A stretch of DNA of 64,000 nt, taken from Bacillota bacterium. GTDB taxonomy: Bacteria; Bacillota; Clostridia; Lachnospirales; Lachnospiraceae. The notes below the pieces were generated by a model, which had not been told where the DNA came from, searched no databases, and worked only from the letters and a program-made list of their open reading frames with translations. The stretch lies in contig JAEYGZ010000034.1 in assembly GCA_023409535.1 (NCBI GenBank), positions 124,001 through 188,000 of the forward strand. Reading direction: 5' to 3'. Position numbers and translations under genes: made by a program. This document shows positions 33,446 through 41,741 of the stretch, in pieces; position 1 is the first letter of the stretch, and every line of letters begins with the position of its first letter.

Positions 33446-33976
33446 ATGAAAAGCAGAATGGCAAAATCAATGAAGCAATGGACAGGCATTTTGATAGCTA
33501 TTATTAGTTACTATGTTGTTCATGAAGGAACACATTTATTGTTAGCGTTAACGTTTGGTGTTTTTGAGAGAATAAGGTTTGTGGGAATTTGGGGTATCCA
33601 GATAGTTATTAATGTGGAAGGCTTGGATGGTATCAGGCTGGCTTTATTTAACGGGTTAAGCAGTATTGTAACGATATTGATCGGCTACATATTGGCATTA
33701 TCACCATATATTTATAAATTAAGAAGCAGAGCGCTGCTGATTGTTTTCTACTATATTACCTTATGTTTTATGGTACTTGATCCGATTTACATGTCGGTAC
33801 TGTCTTTATTTATTGGCGGAGGAGGAGATCTCAACGGAGTAGTGACCGGGCTTCAGACTTCAGATATTCCGTTTAGAATCGTATTTGGAAGCATAGCTGT
33901 TCTAAACATTATTTTATTTAGCAGGAGAGTTTCAAAACAATACAAAATCATTTTCAGCAGCCCCAAAACCTCGTAA
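33446..33976 (+). CDS. Membrane protein with HExxH motif (putative zincin)
   Basis: A 176-residue membrane protein with four to five helices. The first helix contains HEGTH (26-30), a zinc-peptidase signature placed inside the membrane as in M50-like and DUF3267 proteins. No clear NxxPxxxxD third-ligand motif is present; Asp in FMVLDPIYM near 113 could serve. It follows a TetR gene with AGAGGAG as ribosome site, so it is likely that regulator's target. Function unknown. Confidence 0.65.
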   Translation: MKSRMAKSMKQWTGILIAIISYYVVHEGTHLLLALTFGVFERIRFVGIWGIQIVINVEGLDGIRLALFNGLSSIVTILIGYILALSPYIYKLRSRALLIVFYYITLCFMVLDPIYMSVLSLFIGGGGDLNGVVTGLQTSDIPFRIVFGSIAVLNIILFSRRVSKQYKIIFSSPKTS

Positions 33977-34087
33977 GCAATAAAGGAAATATGGAAAGAG
34001 TTTAGTTGCCCTTGTTTTTTCTTGCAAAATATAACTATCACTTATTTATTCGGTTTTACTTAATGACATTGATTTTGCAACGGCCCC

Positions 34088-34972
34088 TTATATGCCTATC
34101 AGGTCTATAAATTTACGAGTTGCGGTAGAAAGCGGCATATCCTTTTTAACGACAACTCCCAAACGCCGAAGAGGTATTTTTTCCTGAAGGTTAAGCTTGT
34201 ATAGGGACTTGTTTTTTAGTTCCTTTTGCACATATTCTTCCATAACACAAGCGACGCCCAACCCTCTGATCGTAAATTCAACAATCAAATCCAAATTACT
34301 TAACTCAATTTGCGGAACCAGATTAATTCCATGAGATAAAAAGTATTCATCAATATATGCCCTTGTATTGCCTCCCTTTTGGAGCATAATTAAGGGGTAA
34401 CTTTGAGACAGCATATGAACAGAAATCAGATCGTTACATAAGGCTTTATATTTCTCGCCGACAACAAAGCAGTCATGCATTTCTAAAGTCTTAATGATAT
34501 TGAATTTATCATTATCAATATTGTGAAGGTTAATAATTCCGATATCAATTTTTCCCATGTCCAGTAATTGGGCTATTTCATAGCTGGATTCATCCTGGAT
34601 AGATAGAAAGACGTCCGGATAGTTAAGATTAAATTGACTGATATATTGCAATAAGTCATATTTACAAACTGCACTGCAAACGGCTAATCTCAACTGCCCT
34701 GACGTCATTTGTTTAAGTTCGGAAAACTTGTGTTCCCCAGCCTGTATCAGGTTATAACCCTGTTCAATATATCGATATAAGACCTCACCCTCAATAGTCA
34801 GAGAAACACCCCTGGCATTTCTATAAAACAATTCCCCGTCCAGCTTTTGCTCAAGCTGCTTAATCGCTTGGCTTATTGCCGGTTGTGACGTATATAATTC
34901 TTTTGCTGCCTTGGAAATACTTCCAAGTTTTGCAGTCGTGTAGAAAATTCTGTAAAGTTCCAAATTTATCAT
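34088..34972 (-). CDS. LysR-family transcriptional regulator
   Basis: A 294-residue LysR protein. The N-terminal winged helix reads FYTTAKLGSISKAAKELYTS then QPAISQAIKQLEQKLDGELF; the periplasmic-binding-like effector domain follows from about 90. It is divergent from the membrane exporter-like gene at 35088 with a 115-base shared region, the common layout for a LysR regulator and its target. Confidence 0.93.
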   Translation of the reverse strand: MINLELYRIFYTTAKLGSISKAAKELYTSQPAISQAIKQLEQKLDGELFYRNARGVSLTIEGEVLYRYIEQGYNLIQAGEHKFSELKQMTSGQLRLAVCSAVCKYDLLQYISQFNLNYPDVFLSIQDESSYEIAQLLDMGKIDIGIINLHNIDNDKFNIIKTLEMHDCFVVGEKYKALCNDLISVHMLSQSYPLIMLQKGGNTRAYIDEYFLSHGINLVPQIELSNLDLIVEFTIRGLGVACVMEEYVQKELKNKSLYKLNLQEKIPLRRLGVVVKKDMPLSTATRKFIDLIGI

Positions 34973-35087
34973 ATAATAATCGAGTATACCTCCTATATAA
35001 AATTACGATTTTACTTATGTCTCTTTTTTTTATTATAATAGGAATATACAGCAGAGTCAATAGAGTGTTGGCAAAGGAGGTGTGAAT

Positions 35088-35546
35088 GTGGTATTACTGT
35101 ACTATTTTCTTTCATTGGTAGCTGGTATGGCTTTGACATTACAGGCAGGATTCAACGGGCAGCTTCGTTCAAAAGTTGGAAGTCCTGTTTTTTCCTCTTT
35201 TATAAGTTTTCTAGTCGGTACAATAGGTCTTGGCCTGGTGCTTTCTTATACAATATTAAGCGGCGCTTATTCCTTACCGAATGGCACAAATATGCTCAGA
35301 GGTATTCGATGGTGGATGTTAACCGGTGGTCTTTTGGGAGCTTTCTATATCTTTGTTACAATTTTTGCTTCCCCTAAAATAGGCTTTGCAAATATGTTTA
35401 GTCTGGTGATTTGGGGCCAAATTATTTTATCAATTCTATTTGATCATTTTGGTTTTCTCGGAAATGAAGTTCACCTTATTAATCCGCAGAGAATACTTGG
35501 AGTAGTTTTGCTTATAGCAGGGGTATATGTTATACAAAAATCTTGA
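35088..35546 (+). CDS. DMT-family transporter (DUF606/YdcZ-like)
   Basis: A 152-residue membrane protein of five helices, typical of the half-size DUF606 exporters. It has the family pattern AGMALTLQAGFNGQL at the start and TIFASPKIGFANMF near 85. The start is chosen as GTG 35088 because AAGGAGG lies seven bases before it; the in-frame GTG at 35082 is only one base from that site. Divergent from LysR. Substrate unknown; half-size members often act as pairs, but only one is present here. Confidence 0.85.
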   Translation: MVLLYYFLSLVAGMALTLQAGFNGQLRSKVGSPVFSSFISFLVGTIGLGLVLSYTILSGAYSLPNGTNMLRGIRWWMLTGGLLGAFYIFVTIFASPKIGFANMFSLVIWGQIILSILFDHFGFLGNEVHLINPQRILGVVLLIAGVYVIQKS

Positions 35547-35566
35547 TATTTTGAGGAGGATAACGA

Positions 35567-36151
35567 TTGAATAAAATATGTGTGTATTCAGGCTCCAATT
35601 TTGGAAATAAACCTGAATATAAAATATGTGCGTTGCAGCTTGGAGAAATACTGCCACAAAATAAAATTGAGTTGGTTTATGGCGGGTCTAAAGTAGGTTT
35701 AATGGGTGAATTGGCTAATCAAGTCCTTAAAAATAATGGCAAGGTTACAGGTGTGATGCCGAAAGGACTTTTCCCTAAAGAAATTGTAAATAGGAATCTT
35801 ACTCGTTTTATTGAAGTTGCAGATATGCATGAGAGAAAGAAAAAAATGGCAGATTTATCTGATGGGTTTATTGCGCTGCCCGGGGGTATCGGAACCTATG
35901 AAGAACTATTTGAAATACTTAGCTGGGCGCAGCTGAAGCTTCATAGCAAGCCGGTGGGAATTTTAAATGCAGCCCATTTCTTTGACCCTCTAATTAATAT
36001 GATTGATAGAGCTATCCAGGAGGGATTTATGAACCCCTCCAACGCAAGACTTCTTCTGGTAGACACCGACCCCAACAAGCTTTTGGACAAAATGAAGACA
36101 TATTCTCCACCCGAGCTGGGTATAAAATGGCGTGATTTACAAGAAAAATAA
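35567..36151 (+). CDS. LOG-family (TIGR00730) nucleoside-monophosphate phosphoribohydrolase
   Basis: A 194-residue Rossmann-fold enzyme. It has the nucleotide segment VYGGSKVGLMGELANQ near 37 and the catalytic PGGIGTYEELFE near 104 (family PGGxGTxxE). Homologues release the base from AMP or cytokinin-riboside phosphates. It starts with TTG after GAGGAGG and lies 20 bases after the DMT gene, so co-transcription is likely. Confidence 0.92.
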   Translation: MNKICVYSGSNFGNKPEYKICALQLGEILPQNKIELVYGGSKVGLMGELANQVLKNNGKVTGVMPKGLFPKEIVNRNLTRFIEVADMHERKKKMADLSDGFIALPGGIGTYEELFEILSWAQLKLHSKPVGILNAAHFFDPLINMIDRAIQEGFMNPSNARLLLVDTDPNKLLDKMKTYSPPELGIKWRDLQEK

Positions 36152-36249
36152 GTTTGCATACATTAATTATAGAGGTGCTTCCACATTAACAATATGGATG
36201 AAACCATTCATAAAGATCAGATTGAAATTGCTATAAAGGATATGACTGT

Positions 36250-36285
36250 AAAAAAGCTTCTTCGGTAATCGAAGAAGCTTTTTTA
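36250..36285 (+). terminator. Terminator after the LOG gene
   Basis: A ten-base stem AGCTTCTTCG/CGAAGAAGCT with a five-base loop, an A-run before and a T-run after, so it could act in both directions. A 24-codon frame at 36195-36269 ends inside the stem and is probably a remnant. Confidence 0.88.
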
Positions 36286-36400
36286 AATATAGTACATTAT
36301 GCATCATACCATAAGTTGGAAATAAAGTCTAGTAATTTTTTTGATACACAGTACAATGAAATTACCGGTTATCAAGGATCCTAATTCAAGGAGGTTAAAA

Positions 36401-37054
36401 ATGAATTCAATCGTATCAGCTTGGTATGAACAAAAGGAGCATATTGACGAAATGAAAGGCTGGGATAAAGGAAAACTGAAGATTTGGGAGCAGCAGGCTG
36501 CTGATCATTTTCCTTATGGGGCAAAAATACTTGATATAGGCAGCGGTATGGGGAGGGAAGCGTTCACCCTGTATAGACAGGGATTTGAAGTAGTTGGACT
36601 TGATATTTCAAAATATGCGGTAGAAATAGCAAACGAAGAGGCACTGATGAGGGATAGTAAGGTGGAATTTTATCATTATGATGGAGAACATATTCCGTTC
36701 GAAGATAAGAGGTTTGATGTCGTAATTATATGGAATCAGACCTTTGGCTTATTATACGGTGAAGGTTATAAGGAAAGCTATTTGAGGGAATGTAAGCGGG
36801 TTTTAAGACCGGGAGGAATTTTAAGCTATTCCGGGCATTCGCTGCAATATACCAGAAAGCACTATAATTACTGTCTCGAAGATAATAGATTCTATCCATA
36901 TGTAGAACGGGATATTTACTGGGAGACATTCTCGCTGGAGGAATTAGAAAATTATGCGAAGCAGGCCGGGTTTGATGTTGTGATGAGCGGAGAAGGTGAG
37001 ATATATGTACCGGAAGATGGCATTGTATTATATTGCTTAAACAAGGTGAGGTGA
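36401..37054 (+). CDS. Class I SAM-dependent methyltransferase
   Basis: A 217-residue Methyltransf_11-type enzyme. Motif I is ILDIGSGMGREA near 45, the acidic strand-2 end VVGLDIS follows near 66, and motif III-like RVLRPGGILSYSGHS lies near 140. AAGGAGG precedes the ATG at 36401; the longer frame from 36341 lacks a site. Substrate unknown. Confidence 0.87.
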   Translation: MNSIVSAWYEQKEHIDEMKGWDKGKLKIWEQQAADHFPYGAKILDIGSGMGREAFTLYRQGFEVVGLDISKYAVEIANEEALMRDSKVEFYHYDGEHIPFEDKRFDVVIIWNQTFGLLYGEGYKESYLRECKRVLRPGGILSYSGHSLQYTRKHYNYCLEDNRFYPYVERDIYWETFSLEELENYAKQAGFDVVMSGEGEIYVPEDGIVLYCLNKVR

Positions 37055-37153
37055 ATGCATAATGAAAAGAGATAGCTCATGGAATACCAAAGTAAGGTTG
37101 CCATGGAAGAATATGCTGAGAGAGCGCAGAAAGAGTGGGGGGAGAGAAATTTT

Positions 37154-37630
37154 ATGATAACATTAAGAAAAATCACATTAGATAACCGGAGGGAGTTGTT
37201 CAGGCTGGAAGTAACAAAGGAACAACAGCGTTATGTGGCATCTAATTTATCAAGCGTCGCATCCTGTTATGTTTTGGCAACCAATGGAGGCTGTCCGATG
37301 CCCTTTGCTATTTATGCTGATGAGCAAATGGTCGGTTTTGTTATGATTGTTTATGGTAATACAGGATATGACCAGCCTGAAATGGCGGAGAACAATTATT
37401 GTATACTACGGCTGATGATAGGAGGGCAATATCAGAAGCGTGGGTATGGACGTGAAGCAATAGTAAAAATACTGGAGTATATACACACATTTCCGGCGGG
37501 AACTGCAGAGTATTGCTGGATACCATATGAATCAGACAATGTTGCAGCCAAAAAGTTATATGAAAGCTTTGGGTTTTGTGATACCGGTGAGGTTTATAAT
37601 AATGAACCGATAACAGTATTAGAACTATAA
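37154..37630 (+). CDS. GNAT-family N-acetyltransferase (SpeG/Bltd-like)
   Basis: A 158-residue acetyltransferase. The acetyl-CoA loop is RLMIGGQYQKRGYGREAI near 87-105 and the C-terminal YESDNVAAKKLYESFGF is the family end motif. The arrangement, including the start RKITLDNRRELFRLEV, resembles diamine/spermidine acetyltransferases. The ATG at 37154 is used, with GGGGGAGAG upstream; the frame is open back to 37079. Confidence 0.85.
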   Translation: MITLRKITLDNRRELFRLEVTKEQQRYVASNLSSVASCYVLATNGGCPMPFAIYADEQMVGFVMIVYGNTGYDQPEMAENNYCILRLMIGGQYQKRGYGREAIVKILEYIHTFPAGTAEYCWIPYESDNVAAKKLYESFGFCDTGEVYNNEPITVLEL

Positions 37631-37711
37631 GGGATACGGTAACATTACTAATTTTAAATTAATAGCATACATACGGAGACTATATTCTTCATGCTTGATA
37701 ATTGCATTTTG

Positions 37712-37752
37712 TGGTGATATATTTGTCACATGATGATACAAATACATCACCA
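37712..37752 (+). promoter_or_regulatory. Hairpin upstream of the DUF3796 gene
   Basis: TGGTGATATATTTGT (37712-37726) pairs with ACAAATACATCACCA (37738-37752) with one mismatch. There is no T-run. It lies 139 bases before the next gene; operator or RNA structure. The rest of 37631-37890 shows nothing clear. Confidence 0.5.
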
Positions 37753-37890
37753 AGGAAGATTTAGTATGAGAAGAACAATTATTTCTCATCGTATTAGATC
37801 AAATCATTTTAACTGTGGCATAATGCATCGTCTTTGCCCGCTTGAGTGATCAGAGAGAAAAACAGGAAGCATATAACAGGAGGAGCGGCA

Positions 37891-38265
37891 ATGCAAAATA
37901 AAAGAAAACAACCGAGAAGATATCAGAGGTATACATGGGTGTTAGGCCTTCTGGGGTTTCTGGGAATCAATTATTTCACGTCTCATGATCCTGCTGCTTT
38001 GTTTTACTTCGGATTTTTTGGTATGTTCAGCTTTTATTTTACCGCCAAGCTGGCGCTGGAAATGCCGGATGAGCGGTATATGACGGACCGTAAGCGTGCG
38101 CAGGCCGTAACAATGTGGGTGCCTGCTTTTGCACTGCTGATCATTGGCGTAAGCTCCTTATTCGCTTTTGGATCAAGAGAGTTTATGATTATTGTCAGTG
38201 CTATCGGCTGGGCAGCTACTTTTTTGACCTATTCCATAGCGTTTTATTATTTTGAAAAGCATTGA
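37891..38265 (+). CDS. DUF3796-family membrane protein
   Basis: A 124-residue protein with a basic N-terminus and four helices (about 15-33, 37-55, 75-95, 100-120). It resembles DUF3796 proteins, which in Firmicutes usually sit next to a small XRE regulator, as here. AGGAGGAG precedes the ATG at 37891. Function unknown. Confidence 0.75.
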   Translation: MQNKRKQPRRYQRYTWVLGLLGFLGINYFTSHDPAALFYFGFFGMFSFYFTAKLALEMPDERYMTDRKRAQAVTMWVPAFALLIIGVSSLFAFGSREFMIIVSAIGWAATFLTYSIAFYYFEKH

Positions 38266-38282
38266 TTGTCAAGGAGAAGTAC

Positions 38283-38483
38283 ATGGAACAATTTAAATGT
38301 AACTTAAAAAAATATCGCCAGCTTGCAGAACTGACGCAGGAGGAGCTGGCCGAGATGGTAGGTGTACGAAGAGAAACAATCATACGCCTGGAAGCCGCAA
38401 AGTACAATCCTTCTCTAAAATTGGCAATTGATATTTCCAGAGCGGTCCATGCCCAGATAGAAGATATATTTGTTTTTGATTAA
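38283..38483 (+). CDS. Small XRE-family helix-turn-helix regulator
   Basis: A 66-residue Cro-like protein, almost only the HTH: AELTQEELAEMVGVRRETII then RLEAAKYNPSLKLAIDISRA. Many paralogues of this length pair with a small membrane protein. ATG 38283 follows AAGGAG; the stop of the DUF3796 gene is 17 bases upstream, so the two form an operon. Confidence 0.93.
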   Translation: MEQFKCNLKKYRQLAELTQEELAEMVGVRRETIIRLEAAKYNPSLKLAIDISRAVHAQIEDIFVFD

Positions 38484-38508
38484 ATACTGTTGATAGGAGT
38501 GAAATACT

Positions 38509-38742
38509 ATGAAAAGCACACATACCTGCCCAAAATGTGGGTCCGATGATATACTGAGAATTCCGGATAATCCAAGCCGGCACGCCAGCGGCAATAACAT
38601 CTACACCTCTACAGCAACCCTCTTCGGAAAAGTCCCTGTAATCCGCTATGTCTGCTGCAGATGCGGATATGTTGAAAATTGGGTTGAACATGAAGATGAG
38701 ATCCATAAGTTGATCAAGGCTTTCCGCGAAAAGAAGTCATGA
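38509..38742 (+). CDS. Small zinc-ribbon protein
   Basis: A 77-residue protein with two CxxC knuckles: CPKCGSDD at residue 7 and CCRCGY near 50, a rubredoxin-like ribbon, then an acidic/basic helix. It is 25 bases downstream of the XRE gene with ATAGGAG as ribosome site. Similar ribbon proteins occur in Clostridia with XRE/DUF3796 loci; function unknown. Confidence 0.8.
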   Translation: MKSTHTCPKCGSDDILRIPDNPSRHASGNNIYTSTATLFGKVPVIRYVCCRCGYVENWVEHEDEIHKLIKAFREKKS

Positions 38743-38785
38743 GAAACTCTGCAAGATCTGTGTAAGAATTTTGAAGGAGCATAGG

Positions 38786-39490
38786 ATGAAAAGTATTGGA
38801 AAAGCAACTGTATTAATGACGTTCGTAATTATCTTTTCGTATGGAGGAGCGGGCGTTCTAAAGCTATTTAACATTAATGGTGGGCCGGTAACAAAAATAG
38901 TTCCTTTTTTAGCTATGATTATTGGAACAATTGTATTTTTGAAGCTTATAGATAAAAAAGATTTTTCATATATTGGACTGCATAAATTTATTTCAGTATT
39001 CGATTATACGATAATACTTATCATACTGGCTTTCGTTCCATTGTTGTGGGGGCTTATTATTAACAAAGGAATACAGCTGATTAAGCCAATCGATATTACT
39101 ATTATATTCACAATAGCATATTGCTTTTTAATCGGTTTTGCAGAAGAATTACTATATAGGGGATATATATATAATACAATTTCAGTGAATAAGTTAAAAA
39201 TAGTGATATCTGCATTTGCATTTGCTGGATTTCATTTTATTAGCCCGGAATTCAGTATAATTTTATTTGTATTCTATTTCGTTTATGGAGTTATCAAAGT
39301 GTATATCTTTAAAATGATAAAGAATTTATGGCCGCTTATTATATTTCATATGATTTGGGATTTGGCAGCAACATATACGGATTTTTACAGTAATCCAATT
39401 ATTGACTTATTATCTCTGGCAGCCACAGTAATTGTCATTGGATTAATTGTGAAGTGCAGGAATAACAGAACTTGGATTACCACGGTTTAA
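38786..39490 (+). CDS. CPBP-family intramembrane glutamic endopeptidase
   Basis: A 234-residue membrane protease of the Rce1/CAAX family. It has motif 1 EELLYRGY (EExxxR, near 119), motif 2 FAGFHFI near 149 (FxxxH) and motif 3 FHMIWDLAAT near 191 (HxxxD/N), with seven to eight helices. The ATG at 38786 follows GAAGGAG. Bacterial members often serve bacteriocin immunity or maturation; no bacteriocin gene is adjacent. Confidence 0.88.
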   Translation: MKSIGKATVLMTFVIIFSYGGAGVLKLFNINGGPVTKIVPFLAMIIGTIVFLKLIDKKDFSYIGLHKFISVFDYTIILIILAFVPLLWGLIINKGIQLIKPIDITIIFTIAYCFLIGFAEELLYRGYIYNTISVNKLKIVISAFAFAGFHFISPEFSIILFVFYFVYGVIKVYIFKMIKNLWPLIIFHMIWDLAATYTDFYSNPIIDLLSLAATVIVIGLIVKCRNNRTWITTV

Positions 39491-39570
39491 TTAAGACGTA
39501 TAACCCTAAATGCATTAGAGACAAGCTTGAGGTCCTATGCAAAGCATTAAAAAGGTTAGATTAAAAATGT

Positions 39571-39623
39571 CGGATCTCCCCTACAATTTTATTTTTTCTA
39601 ATTAAAATTGTAGGGGAGATCCG
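39571..39623. terminator. Bidirectional terminator between convergent genes
   Basis: A 21-base perfect stem (39571-39591 with 39603-39623) whose tip side reads CTACAATTTTA and whose base holds GATCTCCCC. It lies between the convergent CPBP protease and class I aldolase genes, with short A/T runs at the sides. Confidence 0.85.
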
Positions 39624-39633
39624 GGTAAAATCA

Positions 39634-40521
39634 TTATGTGATTGATGCAGCATAAATAGCTTTAATGGAGTTTGACAATGTAGCATTAAATTCTTCATCC
39701 GTTTGTTGTGCTGTCAGACCTTGCGATAGAGCACGCGAAAAGCTGGCAATCAATCCTTGATTATGTGATAGCTTTTCATTTGCTTCAATTTGAATATATC
39801 CTCCGGACAAAGCCACAACCCGTGCAATATGAGGATCGCTCATTAAATCGCCGAAGAAATTATCTTTTGTTGGTATGGATAGCTTAAGCATGACTTTTTC
39901 TTCTTGTCTAAGGCCGGATAATTGATTAAAAATTACATGCTTCAGTATATCTTCGCATTCTTCCTTATCCGAGCTGTGAATATCTACTTCAGGTTCAATA
40001 ATTGGAACCAGACCGGCTTCAAGGATCTGTTTTCCGATCTCGAATTGTTGCTCAACCGCTTTTTTTATTCCTTCATAGTTTGCTTCTTTAATAACGGAGC
40101 GCATTTTGGTTCCGAAGATGTTCTTTTCAACAGCCCGCTTTAAAAGATTGTCTAAATCAGGGATTGGCTTCATAAGCTGAACACCATTTTCAATAACGGC
40201 CAGGCCTTTGTCAACCTTTAAAAAAGGAACGATGCCTTTCTTCTCCCAAAGGTAATCAGCAGTGAACTGATTGTCAATGGTGCGGTCCATTGTATTCTCA
40301 AATAAAATGGCGCCTAAAATATACTCGGATGTAAATACAGGGCTTGTTATAATCCGTTTTCTCATATCATGCACTAAATCAAACATTTCTTCTTCATTGG
40401 AATAGCTGTCTTCCTTAATTCCATATTGAAGAAGTGCTTTTGGGGTACTTCCGCCGCTCTGATCTAAGGCAGCGATAAAGCCTTTTCCTGTCTGGATACG
40501 ATCCATTTGCATCTTATTCAT
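39634..40521 (-). CDS. fda: Fructose-bisphosphate aldolase class I (Fda type)
   Basis: A 295-residue class I (Schiff-base) aldolase of the short bacterial type. The N-terminus reads GKGFIAALDQSGGSTPKAL; the lysines in VPFLKVDKG near 98 and KLSIPTKDNF near 210 fit the Schiff-base and active-site positions. It cleaves fructose 1,6-bisphosphate to the two triose phosphates. GAAAGGAG precedes the ATG on the minus strand. It is transcribed alone, between a terminator and the lactonase gene. Confidence 0.93.
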   Translation of the reverse strand: MNKMQMDRIQTGKGFIAALDQSGGSTPKALLQYGIKEDSYSNEEEMFDLVHDMRKRIITSPVFTSEYILGAILFENTMDRTIDNQFTADYLWEKKGIVPFLKVDKGLAVIENGVQLMKPIPDLDNLLKRAVEKNIFGTKMRSVIKEANYEGIKKAVEQQFEIGKQILEAGLVPIIEPEVDIHSSDKEECEDILKHVIFNQLSGLRQEEKVMLKLSIPTKDNFFGDLMSDPHIARVVALSGGYIQIEANEKLSHNQGLIASFSRALSQGLTAQQTDEEFNATLSNSIKAIYAASIT

Positions 40522-40642
40522 ATAATTATCTCCTTTCTATGAACATCCTAAATTCTATTTTATTATAGCATGTTTGCATGCCTTTATACAATTCCTCGTT
40601 TAACATCTCATTCATTATTTTGCTGATCAGGATTACTTTGTT

Positions 40643-41695
40643 TTAGATGCGATGAATGATGCAGACAGGTTTTGGGATACTTAATTCAGCCACTGCAGGA
40701 CCGAGCAGGCCGTTTTCGGCATTACGCGGGAATGCCACAATATTGTTACTCTCTTGGTTTGCTACAATAATATGGCTGCCGCCTGGAGCTACCCAGAAGT
40801 TACGCGGGAATTCTCCGCCACTGGGAAAGGCTTTGAGAAACAGGGGCAGACCGTCTTCATTAAGTGAGAAAACGGCAAGACTATTGTGCCCTCTGTTAGA
40901 CGTATATAAGAACCGTGCATCGGGGGACAGATGGATATCCGCTGCAATACTTTCCCCTGTATAACCGTTGGGCAGTGTGCTTTTGCTGTCAATCAGATCA
41001 AGGCTTCCATCCGTTGCAGCCCAGCAATAGGTGAGCACATGGTTATGTAGTTCTGTAAGAACATAAAGCAATGGTTTGTCCGGATGGAAGACAAAATGCC
41101 GGGGCCCTTCTCCGGCGGGCGTGGGCACAGCCCGTATAAGTTCAAGACCGCCGTGGTCCTCTATATGGTATACCCGCAGCTCATCAGAACCCAAATCTGC
41201 CGCAATCAAATATGCTCCGTCGGGAGATATACCCGTTGAATGGGCATGAGGCCCTTCCTGTCGATTTTTATTGGGGCCATCGCCTTCATGCTGACAAAAG
41301 GCGGTTTGGCCGGCGAACAAACCCTCGCCGGTTAGCAGCTGGCCAAAAATATTTCCGCTTCCATAATTGGCGGCGTACAAAAAATGCCTGCTTTGCTGTA
41401 ATGCAATATGGCAGGTGAAGCTTCCGGATGCTTCGGCAATTCCTAACTGGTTTAATGATACACCGTCTTCTCCTATGGCAAAGGCTGTCACACGCCCGGT
41501 ATCGGCCACCTCGTTGGCAGTGTAGATATAATTACCATGCAGGGCGAGAAAAGACGGGTTTGTCCCTGCGTCAGACGCCCCCAGCAACCGAAGCGTTTCC
41601 TGACTGGCGTCGAAGGCGACGCTGTAAACACCTCGGCTGTTGCAGTCATCGGTGTATGTACCTATATACAAATGATATGTTTCCATCATCATCAT
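40643..41695 (-). CDS. Lactonase family protein (7-bladed propeller, Pgl/YkgB type)
   Basis: A 350-residue beta-propeller of the 6-phosphogluconolactonase/3-carboxymuconate cyclase family: YIGTYTDDCNSRGVY at the start, HAHSTGISPDG near 151, GPRHFVFHPDKPLLYVLTEL near 195 and FPRNFWVAPGG near 300. It would open a sugar lactone in the cytoplasm. The reading starts with four Met codons, so the exact start is uncertain by up to nine bases. It follows GH31 by 46 bases on the same strand. GC content is clearly above the genome around it. Confidence 0.9.
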   Translation of the reverse strand: MMMMETYHLYIGTYTDDCNSRGVYSVAFDASQETLRLLGASDAGTNPSFLALHGNYIYTANEVADTGRVTAFAIGEDGVSLNQLGIAEASGSFTCHIALQQSRHFLYAANYGSGNIFGQLLTGEGLFAGQTAFCQHEGDGPNKNRQEGPHAHSTGISPDGAYLIAADLGSDELRVYHIEDHGGLELIRAVPTPAGEGPRHFVFHPDKPLLYVLTELHNHVLTYCWAATDGSLDLIDSKSTLPNGYTGESIAADIHLSPDARFLYTSNRGHNSLAVFSLNEDGLPLFLKAFPSGGEFPRNFWVAPGGSHIIVANQESNNIVAFPRNAENGLLGPAVAELSIPKPVCIIHRI

Positions 41696-41741
41696 CCTTT
41701 CGTTTAGTATTATATGAATGATTTAAAGCTTCCATGTTTGA

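Noticed and set aside
36195..36269. 24-codon frame before the methyltransferase
   Set aside because: It ends inside a terminator stem and has a weak ribosome site; more likely a remnant.
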